Notes: generated by a model from the letters alone, not told the origin. Counted from the stretch's first letter, positions 24,508 through 31,645 are shown. The stretch: DNA of 42,486 bases from a virus (IMGVR_UViG_3300043162_000032:1-42486); one strand, 5' to 3'. Numbers and translations: made by a program.

Positions 24508-26114
24508 CTGGGGGCGGCCTCCTCGCCCGCGCGAAGGTCGGGCGCAGCCTTGATCTCGGCCGTCGGCCGCCAGGCGTTGTTGGCGATGGCCGTGATGACC
24601 TCCGTGGCACGATCGTAGCTCACCTGCGGGTTGAGCCCATAGCGGGCCAGGAGGCCGGCCTGCTTGAGGGTGCAAAGCCCCTGCTCGCGGCGGGCGTGGA
24701 GCGCGGAAATCATGTCGCTCGCCGTGGCCCTCTCCAGGTTTTCCGCCTCCTTCACGCCCCAGCGAGTGAGGAGGCCAACCTGGGCCGTGGTCGCGCCGGC
24801 GCCGCCCTGCCGGCCAGGCCGGGCGACGACGCCGGCGAGCAGCAGCTGCTCGTCCAGGCGGGTGAGCTTGAACCGCACCGGCCGCTTGTGGAGGTCGCGC
24901 TGAAGCTCCTCTTGGGTGACATCCAGCTCGCCCTGCCGCATCGCCTCGAGCGCGTCGATCGGCCCCTTGCGCGCGGCGCGCATCGCCTTCGAGCGCACGT
25001 TTTCGTTCTCCCCTCCGTCGAGGATGTCGAGGCCGCAGACGAGCTTGTGCCGGCCGGCGTTGCCGGTGATGTCGAGGAGCAGGCAGTCGCTCTTTCCGGG
25101 GAAGAGGCGCGTCCCGCGGCCCGCCATCTGGGCGTAGAGGCTGCGGCTCTTCGTCGGCCGCGCCATGATGATCGCGCCGATGCAGGGGATGTCCACGCCC
25201 TCCGTGAGCACGCCGACGTTGACCACGAAGCGCAAGCGCCCCTCGGCGAAGTCGCGTAGCGTGCGCTTCCTCTCGTCCGGCGGGGTGGTGCCGAGCACGA
25301 CCTTCGCTGAGCCGGGGAGCCGATCGTCGAGGTTGGCCGCCAGCAGCTCGGCGTGGCGCACCGTGGCGGCGAAGATGAGAGTAGGGCGCCCCTCGCACTG
25401 CTCGGCCGCCACCTTGACCACGCCGGCCACGCAGCGAGGCTCTTCCATGGCGTTGCCCAGCTCGGTGTCATCGAGGTCACCGTGGTGGACGTGGACGGCC
25501 GAGAGGTCCAAGGACTCGATCTCGACCAGGTAGACGGACAGCCGGGAGAGCCAGCCGTCGGTGATCGCGTCGCGCAGCTCGTAGGCGAAGGCCACAGACC
25601 CGAAGATCTTGCCCAGCGCGGCGCCGTCGTGCCGGTCCGGCGTGGCGGTGACGCCGAGCTTGTGAGCCGGCGCGAAGTGCTCGAGGATGTTTCGGTAGCC
25701 GACGGCCGGAGCGTGGTGTGCCTCGTCAACCACCACCAGGCCGAAGGTGCCGCGGTCGAAACGGGCGAGGCGTTCGCCGCGCAGGGATTGAACCGACGCG
25801 ACCACCACGTCCTCCCCGTGGCTGCGCTCGGCCGCCTTTTCGATGCCTACGGAGGGCCAGCGTACCGCGGCGAGCTGATCGTGAATCTTCTGGGCGCCTT
25901 GCCGGATCAGCTCTTCCCGGTGGGCGAGAACGAGCACGCGCTCGCCCCGCTGCACCCTTTCGGCGATCAGCGAGGCGAAAACGACTGTTTTTCCGCAGCC
26001 GGTGGGTAGCACGAGCAGCGTCGAGTGCGGGGGCTCGGCCAGCGCCCGCCGGATGCCCGGCCAGGTGTCCTTCTGGCCCTGGAGGGCGGCGAGCTGATAG
26101 GGACGCAGGTTCAT
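24504..26114 (-). CDS. Superfamily 2 DEAH-box helicase
   Basis: This 536-aa ATP-dependent helicase has motif I PTGCGKT (residues 37-43), motif II DEAH (130-133), motif III TATPD (156-160) and motif VI QMAGRGTR (329-336), with the LIFAATVRHAE segment at the start of the second RecA-like domain. A C-terminal extension of about 170 residues carries two short repeats (GLLTRWGVKEAENLERAT and GLLARYGLNPQVSYDRAT). These look like helical DNA-binding modules. It starts at ATG 26114, overlapping the upstream stop. With the adjacent RecT-like and YqaJ-like genes it probably serves phage recombination and replication restart. Confidence 0.9.
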   Translation of the reverse strand: MNLRPYQLAALQGQKDTWPGIRRALAEPPHSTLLVLPTGCGKTVVFASLIAERVQRGERVLVLAHREELIRQGAQKIHDQLAAVRWPSVGIEKAAERSHGEDVVVASVQSLRGERLARFDRGTFGLVVVDEAHHAPAVGYRNILEHFAPAHKLGVTATPDRHDGAALGKIFGSVAFAYELRDAITDGWLSRLSVYLVEIESLDLSAVHVHHGDLDDTELGNAMEEPRCVAGVVKVAAEQCEGRPTLIFAATVRHAELLAANLDDRLPGSAKVVLGTTPPDERKRTLRDFAEGRLRFVVNVGVLTEGVDIPCIGAIIMARPTKSRSLYAQMAGRGTRLFPGKSDCLLLDITGNAGRHKLVCGLDILDGGENENVRSKAMRAARKGPIDALEAMRQGELDVTQEELQRDLHKRPVRFKLTRLDEQLLLAGVVARPGRQGGAGATTAQVGLLTRWGVKEAENLERATASDMISALHARREQGLCTLKQAGLLARYGLNPQVSYDRATEVITAIANNAWRPTAEIKAAPDLRAGEEAAPR

Positions 26115-26239
26115 GGCTTGAACCGGGAGAGGACGCGCATGCGCTCTCGCAGGATCTCTCTCACTTCGGCGAAGACTCGGTGCGCCTGGCGCGCTGACCC
26201 ATCGACGGCGCTTACGAGGGTCACAGTCACAACGATCAC
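26111..26239 (-). CDS. 42-aa micro-protein coupled to the helicase
   Basis: GTG at 26239 has a good ribosome site (GGGGAGG, six bases away) and the frame ends in the ATGA that starts the helicase. The product begins MIVVTVTLVSAVDGSARQAH and continues as a basic helix. Overlapping junctions on both sides support it as a real gene. Function is unknown; it may mainly serve translational coupling. Confidence 0.5.
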   Translation of the reverse strand: MIVVTVTLVSAVDGSARQAHRVFAEVREILRERMRVLSRFKP

Positions 26240-26355
26240 GGCAACCTCCCCTGCGCAGGCTGCGCATGCTTGCCCGCGAGGAAGCCGCGGACGATCGCCA
26301 GCTCCGGCGCGCTCAGCTTCAGCTTGTCTGGCACCGGGATCTCGTTTTGCCACAC
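26236..26355 (-). CDS. 39-aa micro-protein nested at the RecT end
   Basis: GTG at 26355 follows GGAGGGCGA and the frame ends in GTGA at 26236, overlapping the next micro-gene. It overlaps the last 37 bases of the RecT-like gene. The short product contains KLKLSAPELAIVRGFLAGKH, a plausible amphipathic helix. Start choice and coupling are good; function is unknown. Confidence 0.45.
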   Translation of the reverse strand: MWQNEIPVPDKLKLSAPELAIVRGFLAGKHAQPAQGRLP

Positions 26356-27356
26356 TCGCCCTCCAGGTTGAGCGACGCCGGCTGCTCGCCCTCGGCGCGC
26401 GCCTTCGCGTCCTCGTTGATTTCGGTGAGGAGCTCGTCGTAGAGGTGGGCGGGGAGGGCGTCGACGGGGGCGCCGAAAGCCGCCGCGGCCCAGGCGCAGA
26501 AGGCGGACCACCCGTTCTCGCCATGGCCGCCGAAGCCGGTTTCGTGCGCCCGGGTCCGAAGGGCGACGAACTGGTCATCGCTGAGCAGTTCCCCGGGGGC
26601 TGCACCCGCCAGCTCCTCCTCCATGGCCTTCGTGCCAGCGCGGTACGCCCGCGCCCGCCGTTTCGCCCGTTCGATCACCTTGCCGGCGCTCGCCTCGATC
26701 ACGCCGCCTGGCGCCTCCGGCGTCACGTCGATCGCCGCGGTCTCGATCAGCTCGTCCTTGGTGTACAGCCCCGCCAGCACGTCCCCGTAGACGGCGCGGG
26801 CCAGGTTCGTTTTGGCGCGGGCGCGCAGCATGGCGGCGGGGTTCTTCTGCCAGTTTTCCTTGGTGAGCAGCCCGGCGATCTTGGCGTCCTCGATCGTGTA
26901 GCTGAGGATGACAGGCTTCGGCTGCCCCTTGCGCTGGGTGCTGTAGGTGGCCTTGGTCGCGCTCGAGTCCTCCAGCATGAAGTATTCGGCCGCCCCGCTC
27001 CGCTCGACGAGGCCGTAGAGCAAGTCGGCGGCGTAGGCCACCTGCGGCCCCTTGGAGGAGTCGAAGGGGTAGATCAGCTCGATACTTCTCATCACGGTCA
27101 GGCCGCGCTCCCGCCCGCGCCACAGCACCAGCAGAACGGTGTTCGGCTGGTTGCGGTAGATCGTCGGGGCGATGGGCGACCGCGCGATCAGCTCGGAGAT
27201 GCGCACGAGGCCCGGGAGGTCGGTGGGCTCGAAATCGAGGGGCGAGAGCGCTACGTCCTGGCCGTCGCGTCGCAGGGTGGCGATCTCGCCGACGAATGCC
27301 TCGCGGCTGGCGAGGTTGGTGCCGGGGTCCGACTCGGCCTTCACGGGGGCGCTCAA
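26319..27356 (-). CDS. RecT-like single-strand annealing protein
   Basis: This 345-aa protein has the RecT/Bet-type order: an N-terminal strand region, a central DLLYGLVERSGAAEYFMLED segment, and the diagnostic helix-rich stretch ILSYTIEDAKIAGLLTKENW then PAAMLRARAKTNLARAVYGD. The latter two resemble the conserved MxxKTAxRxxxK-type region of RecT proteins. The acidic C-terminal third is unusual and may bind partners. The start is TTG at 27356 with AAGGAG just upstream, overlapping the previous stop as TTGA. Next to the YqaJ-like exonuclease it would anneal strands during recombination. Confidence 0.75.
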   Translation of the reverse strand: MSAPVKAESDPGTNLASREAFVGEIATLRRDGQDVALSPLDFEPTDLPGLVRISELIARSPIAPTIYRNQPNTVLLVLWRGRERGLTVMRSIELIYPFDSSKGPQVAYAADLLYGLVERSGAAEYFMLEDSSATKATYSTQRKGQPKPVILSYTIEDAKIAGLLTKENWQKNPAAMLRARAKTNLARAVYGDVLAGLYTKDELIETAAIDVTPEAPGGVIEASAGKVIERAKRRARAYRAGTKAMEEELAGAAPGELLSDDQFVALRTRAHETGFGGHGENGWSAFCAWAAAAFGAPVDALPAHLYDELLTEINEDAKARAEGEQPASLNLEGECGKTRSRCQTS

Positions 27357-28288
27357 ATGGTCTCCTTCTCGGGCAGCATGGCGGAGAGAAGCTCCCGGAC
27401 GCTTAGCGTCCAGGAGCCGCCGGCGGCGTCGGCGGCGGCGGCGGCGGCGCGGGCGGCGGCGCGGGCGGCGGCGCGGGCGGCGTCGTCGGCGGCGGCGTCG
27501 CGGGCGGCGGCGCGGGCGGCGTCGTCGGCGTCGGCGGCGCGGGCGGCGGCGTCGGCGGCGCGGGCGGCGGCGCGGGCGGCGTCGTCGGCGCGGGCGGCGG
27601 CGTCGGCGGCGGCGCGGGCGGCGGCGTCGGCGCGGGCGGCGGCGCGGGCGGCGTCGCGGGCGGCGCGGGCGGCGCCGGCGGCGGCGCGGGCGGCGTCGTC
27701 GGCGCGGGCGGCGGCGTCGGCGGCGGCGGCGTCGGCGGCGGCGGCGTCGGCGGCGGCGTCGGCGGCGGCGCGGGCGGCGGCGTCGGCGGCGCGGGCGGCG
27801 GCGTCGGCGGCGCGGGCGGCGCGGGCGGCGGCGCGGGCGGCGTCGTCGGCGGACGGGCGGTCGATCACGGGCGCCAACCCCTCCAGCGAGACCGCAAGCG
27901 CGTCAAGCCCTGCAGCGCGCAGGGCGCGGGGCGCGGCCTTGCGGCAGGCCCAGTCTGCTGCGGCGTAGGCGCGCTCCATCATCTTGCCGTCGCCGGCGGT
28001 GCCGAGCGCTACCAGAACGAACGGCAAGAGCACTTCCGTGCGCCGCTTGTCGCTCTCCCAGTGGTGCGCGTCGTTGAGTGTACGAAACACGCCGCCAAAC
28101 TCGGGCGACATGCACTCGGGAACCAGGTCGCGCACGTGGCCGTAGCGCGCGAAGTGGGCCGCCTCCATCACGCAGTTGCCTGGATTCCGTTCGCCGTGAG
28201 AGCCGTGGCTGAAGGGCACCTCCGCGGCGCGCCGGAGGAGGCGCTCCCTGACCATCTCGACAGTGACGACCTCGATCTCTTCGTTCAT
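27353..28288 (-). CDS. Phage protein with long Ala/Arg/Asp repeat
   Basis: This 311-aa protein couples to its neighbours by ATGA and TTGA overlaps. Residues 1-143 form a folded domain with NCVMEAAHFARYGHVRDLVP, GGVFRTLNDAHHW and GTAGDGKMMERAYAAADWAC, a pattern I recognise from a family of phage and actinobacterial proteins of unknown function. Residues about 145-289 consist almost only of Ala with Arg and Asp in units such as ADAAARAADAAARA. A short C-terminal segment (GSWTLSVRELLSAMLPEKET) closes it. The repeat should form one very long charged helix or bundle. Position between exonuclease and annealing protein hints at a link with recombination, but this is inference. Confidence 0.7.
   Translation of the reverse strand: MNEEIEVVTVEMVRERLLRRAAEVPFSHGSHGERNPGNCVMEAAHFARYGHVRDLVPECMSPEFGGVFRTLNDAHHWESDKRRTEVLLPFVLVALGTAGDGKMMERAYAAADWACRKAAPRALRAAGLDALAVSLEGLAPVIDRPSADDAARAAARAARAADAAARAADAAARAAADAAADAAAADAAAADAAARADDAARAAAGAARAARDAARAAARADAAARAAADAAARADDAARAAARAADAAARAADADDAARAAARDAAADDAARAAARAAARAAAAAADAAGGSWTLSVRELLSAMLPEKETI
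27420..27855. repeat. GC-rich degenerate hexamer repeat coding for Ala/Arg/Asp
   Basis: About 435 bp consist of permuted GCGGCG, GCGGGC and GTCGGC units with almost no other bases; adenine and free thymine are nearly absent. On the minus strand it encodes the poly-(Ala/Arg/Asp) region. On the plus strand it leaves long spurious open frames. Such DNA is prone to slippage, so its length may vary between virions. Confidence 0.9.
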
Positions 28289-29292
28289 ACCTTCCCCTTT
28301 CGGAGGACTCGAAACTCGGTGGGCGCCACCTCGTAGCCGGCGCGGGATTGGTGCTTGTAGGTGTACTTGGCGCGAGCGACGCCGCCCGCGGTGAAGATGG
28401 CCGTCGTCGCGTCGCCGATCGCCTCGCGGAGACGGTTTTCCAGGAGCTTGACCAGCTCCTCGGCGTCCTTCAGCTCCAGCTTGGCGCCCTCCAGGCGGTG
28501 CGCGTCGTCGGCCAGGCCGATATCCTCCAGCGTGATCGTCTCGCCGCGGTCTCTGGGGTGCAGGCGCTTGAGAGCCCGCGTGCAGCTCGGCGAGGCGTCC
28601 ACGGGCGGCGGCACGTCAGCCTGCACGTGATCGACCCAGAAGCGCTCCTCCTCCTCAAGGAGCAAGTCCATCAGCTCGGCGTCGGGCTCGACGTGGTAGA
28701 GGCGGAAGTCGCCGAAGCCGATCCAGGCCGCAATCCACGCCTCGCTCCAGCCGCCTACGTGCATCTGATGGTGGACCTGGGCGAGCGCGTAGCTGGAGGG
28801 AGCGCTCTGCCAGTCATCGGCGGCGAAGGATTCGACCGTTTTCACTTCGACGGGCCCACGAATCGTCGAAAAATGGGGCGTGTCGGCCGATGCCGCCGCC
28901 AGGTCGGGGGTGGCAGACCGGAAGTCACGTATGAAGCCCACCACCTCGGGCGCCAAATGCTCGACATCGCCGTCGAAGTTGGCGGCGATGTAGCGATTGG
29001 GCCACACCACGAGCCGGGGGTCGCGGTGGCGGATTTCGGTGATTGCCGGGTGTTCCAGGTAGTGCCCTACCCGGAACCGCAGCGCCAGCTTCTCGTCCGG
29101 CTCCTCCTCCTCCAGCCGCCCCGTCTTCTCGGCCCACAGCGCATAGAGGCTCTTCGAGCTGGTAGACTCGGCCTGATGACCGAGCCCGAGGATGACCGGC
29201 GCATCGGAGCTGCCGAGCGTCTTGCGGCGCGCGGCGAGCCAGGAGGCGCGATCGGGGTAGGAGACGACGGTGGGGACGGAAGGCTCGATCAT
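28285..29292 (-). CDS. YqaJ/lambda-type exonuclease
   Basis: This 335-aa nuclease shows the YqaJ/lambda-exonuclease pattern: GSSDAPVILGLG (residues 27-38), a Glu in GHYLEHPA (80), FDGD with Asp108, the catalytic EVKT (149-152) and the QVHHQM motif (172-177). The last 110 residues form a helical extension ending in a beta-rich tail. It would resect double-stranded ends 5' to 3' and load the RecT-like protein. ATG 29292 is preceded by GGAG and overlaps the upstream 48-aa gene; its stop overlaps the next start. Confidence 0.85.
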   Translation of the reverse strand: MIEPSVPTVVSYPDRASWLAARRKTLGSSDAPVILGLGHQAESTSSKSLYALWAEKTGRLEEEEPDEKLALRFRVGHYLEHPAITEIRHRDPRLVVWPNRYIAANFDGDVEHLAPEVVGFIRDFRSATPDLAAASADTPHFSTIRGPVEVKTVESFAADDWQSAPSSYALAQVHHQMHVGGWSEAWIAAWIGFGDFRLYHVEPDAELMDLLLEEEERFWVDHVQADVPPPVDASPSCTRALKRLHPRDRGETITLEDIGLADDAHRLEGAKLELKDAEELVKLLENRLREAIGDATTAIFTAGGVARAKYTYKHQSRAGYEVAPTEFRVLRKGKV

Positions 29293-29435
29293 GAGGGCCA
29301 CTCCAAGAAGCCGTTCTCGCGTAGCCATTGCGCCCACGCGCACCGCGCCCGGGTCATCCACGCCCTGAGATCGCGGGCCGGCCACCGGGCGAGGCAGCGG
29401 GAGATGTGAAGGCGTAGTGCGTCGTCAAGTTCCAT
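29289..29435 (-). CDS. 48-aa leader gene of the recombination operon
   Basis: This short frame begins MELDDALRLHISRCLARWPA and is rich in Arg, Trp and Leu, predicted as two helices. It is the first gene after the operon promoter and ends in ATGA at the exonuclease start. No clear Shine-Dalgarno site precedes its ATG, so it may be made from a nearly leaderless mRNA. Function is unknown. Confidence 0.5.
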   Translation of the reverse strand: MELDDALRLHISRCLARWPARDLRAWMTRARCAWAQWLRENGFLEWPS

Positions 29436-29441
29436 GCCGTG

Positions 29442-29470
29442 ACGATATGCCCCTATTAGGGGGCTGTCAA
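29442..29470 (-). promoter_or_regulatory. Early leftward promoter with operator-like palindrome
   Basis: On the minus strand, TTGACA (29470-29465) is followed after exactly 17 bp by TATCGT (29447-29442). The spacer contains the perfect odd palindrome CCCCTA-T-TAGGGG (plus strand 29450-29462), placed where a bound repressor would block polymerase. It faces the recombination operon, whose first ATG is at 29435. Confidence 0.7.
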
Positions 29471-29487
29471 TACCCAAAGGAGAATCG

Positions 29488-30330
29488 ATGACCAACCCCA
29501 CTCCTCCGCAGAATCCGCTCGGCCCATGGCTCGCGACGCAGCCCGCACCGGGCGCCCTCCTGGGCGGCCTTCCCGACCCTCGGCCGCTCCTCAAGACCGA
29601 GTGGCTCCTCGCCGGCGAAACCCTCGGCGGAAGCGGCACCTTCGATCCTACCAAGCCCCTGGTCTTCGGCACCGCGGCGGAGATCGCGGCGGCCGAGAAT
29701 GCTCGGTACGGCGCGGGCTTCTCCTCCAACTTCGGTGTGGTCAATGGCGAGGGCAAGAACCTCGACATGACCGCGCTCTACAACGCGGAGGGTTGGGAGC
29801 TGCCGCCGTCGCAGCAGGACTTCATGGATGCCCAGGTGGTGGTGGGCGCGGCCGCCGCAATCCAGCAGGCGCAGGGGGTGACTCCGGCGACCCAGGCGGC
29901 GGCCGCAACCGCCGCGCAGCAGGCCGCGGTGGCCCACCAGGCCGAGCTTCGCGCGCAGTGGCTGGCCAACCCCACCGGGCCGCGTCCGGCCGGCCTGGCG
30001 GTCACGCCGGGCGTGCTGGAGCTGTGGGGGCCGATCTTCTCCGTGTCGGTCCCCAAGGCGGGGCAGAGCGGCACCGGCGTGCCGAACGTGCTCAACTCCC
30101 AAGCGGGCTGGTTCAGCTTCCCCGGCACGCCGCTCGCTCCCCAGGTATTTGTGAGCGTGCAGGATCTCAGCAAGCCCGGCGGGCCGCCCTCCTGGTGGGT
30201 GAGCTACGGGGGCGCGACGGACCAGGGGTTCGCGCTCCAGGTCACCAACAACGTGACCGGGCTGACCCACACCTACACGCATCCGCAGGGGAGCATCCTG
30301 GGGGTGGTGGACACGGGCACTTTCGCGTAG
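29488..30330 (+). CDS. Isolated plus-strand gene in the early region, unknown
   Basis: This 280-aa protein has a strong AAAGGAG site before its ATG. The N-terminal third is Pro/Gly/Thr-rich, the middle is a long Ala/Gln helix (residues about 115-155) and the C-terminal third is beta-rich (VFVSVQDLSKPGGPPSWWVS, then LTHTYTHPQGSILGVVD). It stands alone on the plus strand between two sets of minus-strand early genes. It is closed by its own bidirectional terminator, a layout typical of a moron or accessory gene. No good plus-strand promoter is visible in the 52-base upstream gap. Confidence 0.65.
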   Translation: MTNPTPPQNPLGPWLATQPAPGALLGGLPDPRPLLKTEWLLAGETLGGSGTFDPTKPLVFGTAAEIAAAENARYGAGFSSNFGVVNGEGKNLDMTALYNAEGWELPPSQQDFMDAQVVVGAAAAIQQAQGVTPATQAAAATAAQQAAVAHQAELRAQWLANPTGPRPAGLAVTPGVLELWGPIFSVSVPKAGQSGTGVPNVLNSQAGWFSFPGTPLAPQVFVSVQDLSKPGGPPSWWVSYGGATDQGFALQVTNNVTGLTHTYTHPQGSILGVVDTGTFA

Positions 30331-30337
30331 ACGTGGA

Positions 30338-30371
30338 AACGCCCCGGCGATGCGGTGCCGGGGCGTTGTTG
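30338..30371. terminator. Bidirectional intrinsic terminator
   Basis: An 11-bp perfect stem, AACGCCCCGGC (30338-30348) with GCCGGGGCGTT (30357-30367), has an 8-base loop and is followed on the plus strand by GTTGTCTT. It lies between the plus-strand 280-aa gene and the oppositely directed 126-aa gene, so it can stop transcripts from both sides. Confidence 0.8.
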
Positions 30372-30374
30372 TCT

Positions 30375-30755
30375 TCAGCGCAGGAAGAGTGCTGCGGCCG
30401 GCGGACAGCCCGGCTTGGGGTGCTTCTTCGAGCACCATTTCGCTTCGGCGGGAGTTGCGGCGGCCAGGACGAAAAGGAGGAGGAGGAGGCCGCACCAGGT
30501 GGCGATGACGCGATGGCGCAGGTCGTGGCCGGCGTGGCAGCGGTGCGGCTGGGCGGGGCCGGCGTGCCCTTCGGCGTCGTGCCCCCCTACCAGAGAGCAC
30601 ATGAGTACGCGAGCTCCTGCCCCCGAGCCGGCGACCTGAGCGTTGCTGCAGCGGTCCTCCTCGGGAACGCAGAAATCCGGAGAGCGGCGGTCCGCCTGCA
30701 CATATGCGGCGAGCTCGCGGAGCTTTTCTGCGATGTGCTCATTGAGGCTTTGCAT
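30375..30755 (-). CDS. Small early protein with C-terminal membrane segment
   Basis: This 126-aa protein has GAAGGAGACGAAC before ATG 30755. The first 45 residues form an acidic/polar helix (SLNEHIAEKLRELAAYVQAD), the middle is His/Cys-containing, and residues about 86-106 are hydrophobic (WCGLLLLLFVLAAATPAEA). A basic Cys/Pro tail follows. The hydrophobic part ends in Ala-x-Ala, so a signal-like cleavage or a fusion of two overlapping coding units is possible. It is transcribed in the early leftward block; function is unknown. Confidence 0.5.
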   Translation of the reverse strand: MQSLNEHIAEKLRELAAYVQADRRSPDFCVPEEDRCSNAQVAGSGAGARVLMCSLVGGHDAEGHAGPAQPHRCHAGHDLRHRVIATWCGLLLLLFVLAAATPAEAKWCSKKHPKPGCPPAAALFLR

Positions 30756-30821
30756 GTTCGTCTCCTTCGTGTGTCGAGCTTGAGCGCTCGCGGTGACGCC
30801 GGCCGGAGCCGGCGCCAGGGC

Positions 30822-30986
30822 TCAGAGGGTGTAATCCGCGACCAAGGTTCCGGTCGCGCGATCGAAGAATTGCACACTGTGCGAGCCCGATAGGTAGGCG
30901 GGGCCGTGGACGGATCGCTGGCGCCGCGTTCCAGGATGGCGCTTGTGGAGGCGGTTGATTTCGGCGGTGATCTGTGTGTGCGTCAT
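30822..30986 (-). CDS. 54-aa early protein, unknown
   Basis: This small protein has AAAAAGGAGATCGACC before its ATG and lies directly downstream of the early promoter at 31052-31024. It reads MTHTQITAEINRLHKRHPGT, then a basic and aromatic segment ending in a strand (VQFFDRATGTLVADYTL). Size and promoter strength fit an abundant early protein. No family is recognised. Confidence 0.6.
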   Translation of the reverse strand: MTHTQITAEINRLHKRHPGTRRQRSVHGPAYLSGSHSVQFFDRATGTLVADYTL

Positions 30987-31003
30987 GGTCGATCTCCTTT
31001 TTC

Positions 31004-31053
31004 GTTGGCTGCGATCTGAGGGCATGATAGGGCATCGATAGGCCCCTGTCAAG
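31004..31053. repeat. 50-bp direct repeat, copy 1 (early promoter)
   Basis: This sequence is identical to 31480-31529, 476 bp away. It spans the complete minus-strand early promoter, from just before -35 into the start of the untranslated leader. Similarity continues beyond the exact repeat on the upstream side, where a plus-strand promoter and start region are also duplicated in decayed form. Confidence 0.95.
31024..31052 (-). promoter_or_regulatory. Early leftward promoter, inner copy
   Basis: On the minus strand, TTGACA (31052-31047), a 17-bp spacer and TATCAT (31029-31024) form a near-consensus sigma70 promoter driving the 54-aa and 126-aa genes. The TGA stop of the upstream 138-aa gene lies inside the TTGACA box, so the promoter begins exactly where that gene ends. 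Confidence 0.8.
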
Positions 31054-31465
31054 TGGCATCTTGCGGGGTGCGCCGACGGGATGGTACGATGCGCCGCTGG
31101 AGGTACCGCCACATGCCAAAGGGTGTCTTTGCCGCCAGTACGATCGTGTAGTCCGTGCCGGGATTGGCGCAGTAGAGGCGCGCCTGCATTTTCTCCGCGT
31201 CTTCGAGCGTCAAGCTCCAGCCGACCACCCATTCAGCATCATCTTTCGAGGCCACGATGTTGTAGAGCTCGGTGGCTGCGCGATAGGTGTTCTGGGCGTA
31301 GGGGCCTTGGGCGATACGCTCCGGGGAGGCGGGGCGAATCGTCTCGCCGTTGTCGCTCACCGGCGCGCCGGCCTCGGCGCAGTACGCGGCCAACGCCTCG
31401 CTCGGGCTCTCGGCGTCGTACAACCCCATGTCGAGTCCGGCTTCGTTTATGATCTGGTAGAGCAT
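31049..31465 (-). CDS. 138-aa early protein with fossil control DNA at its end
   Basis: The start ATG at 31465 has AAGGAGG five bases upstream and follows the outer early promoter. The protein begins MLYQIINEAGLDMGLYDAES and has an EALAAYCAEAG helix, a layout seen in small phage proteins without known function. A second alpha/beta part ends in YTIVLAAKTPFGMWRYLQRR. The last 20 or so codons run through DNA homologous to the rightward regulator's promoter and start site, read in reverse. The natural C-terminus has therefore probably been replaced. Confidence 0.65.
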   Translation of the reverse strand: MLYQIINEAGLDMGLYDAESPSEALAAYCAEAGAPVSDNGETIRPASPERIAQGPYAQNTYRAATELYNIVASKDDAEWVVGWSLTLEDAEKMQARLYCANPGTDYTIVLAAKTPFGMWRYLQRRIVPSRRRTPQDAT

Positions 31466-31479
31466 TGCACCCTCCTTGG

Positions 31480-31529
31480 GTTGGCTGCGATCTGAGGGCA
31501 TGATAGGGCATCGATAGGCCCCTGTCAAG
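31480..31529. repeat. 50-bp direct repeat, copy 2 (early promoter)
   Basis: Exact copy of 31004-31053, carrying the outer early leftward promoter. This copy adjoins the intact array of GCTAGC sites and the functional-looking regulator promoter. Confidence 0.95.
31500..31528 (-). promoter_or_regulatory. Early leftward promoter, outer copy
   Basis: TTGACA (31528-31523), a 17-bp spacer and TATCAT (31505-31500) on the minus strand drive the 138-aa gene and possibly everything to the left. The -35 box lies 25 bp from the first hexamer of the operator array, so one regulator could act on both divergent promoters. Confidence 0.8.
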
Positions 31530-31552
31530 GAGTATCTTGCGGAGTGTCGCTT

Positions 31553-31591
31553 GCGAGCATCTTGCTAGCGCCGCGCTAGCACTTTGCTAGC
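31553..31591. promoter_or_regulatory. Phased operator array of GCTAGC palindromes
   Basis: Perfect palindromic hexamers GCTAGC start at 31564, 31575 and 31586, and a one-mismatch copy (GCGAGC) starts at 31553. All are spaced by exactly 11 bp, one helical turn. The array ends two bases before the -35 box of the regulator promoter. Short palindromic half-sites in phase are what ribbon-helix-helix repressors bind cooperatively, and the next gene encodes such a protein. Confidence 0.75.
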
Positions 31592-31592
31592 C

Positions 31593-31623
31593 TTGACGCG
31601 GCCGCGCGCAGGGATGCTACAAT
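31593..31623 (+). promoter_or_regulatory. Rightward promoter of the regulator gene
   Basis: TTGACG (31593-31598) and TACAAT (31618-31623) are 19 bp apart, longer than ideal, but the -10 is extended (TGC before TACAAT), which tolerates a weak -35. The start falls near 31630, giving a leader of about 16 bases before ATG 31646. GGAGGT lies at 31635-31640. Confidence 0.65.
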
Positions 31624-31645
31624 GCGCCCCCATTGGAGGTCCCAC

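Noticed and set aside
27172-28077. Long plus-strand open frames rich in Arg/Gly or Ala/Ser across the hexamer repeat
   Set aside because: They are mirror frames of the Ala/Arg/Asp coding repeat and have no ribosome site; long open frames are expected where stop codons cannot form.
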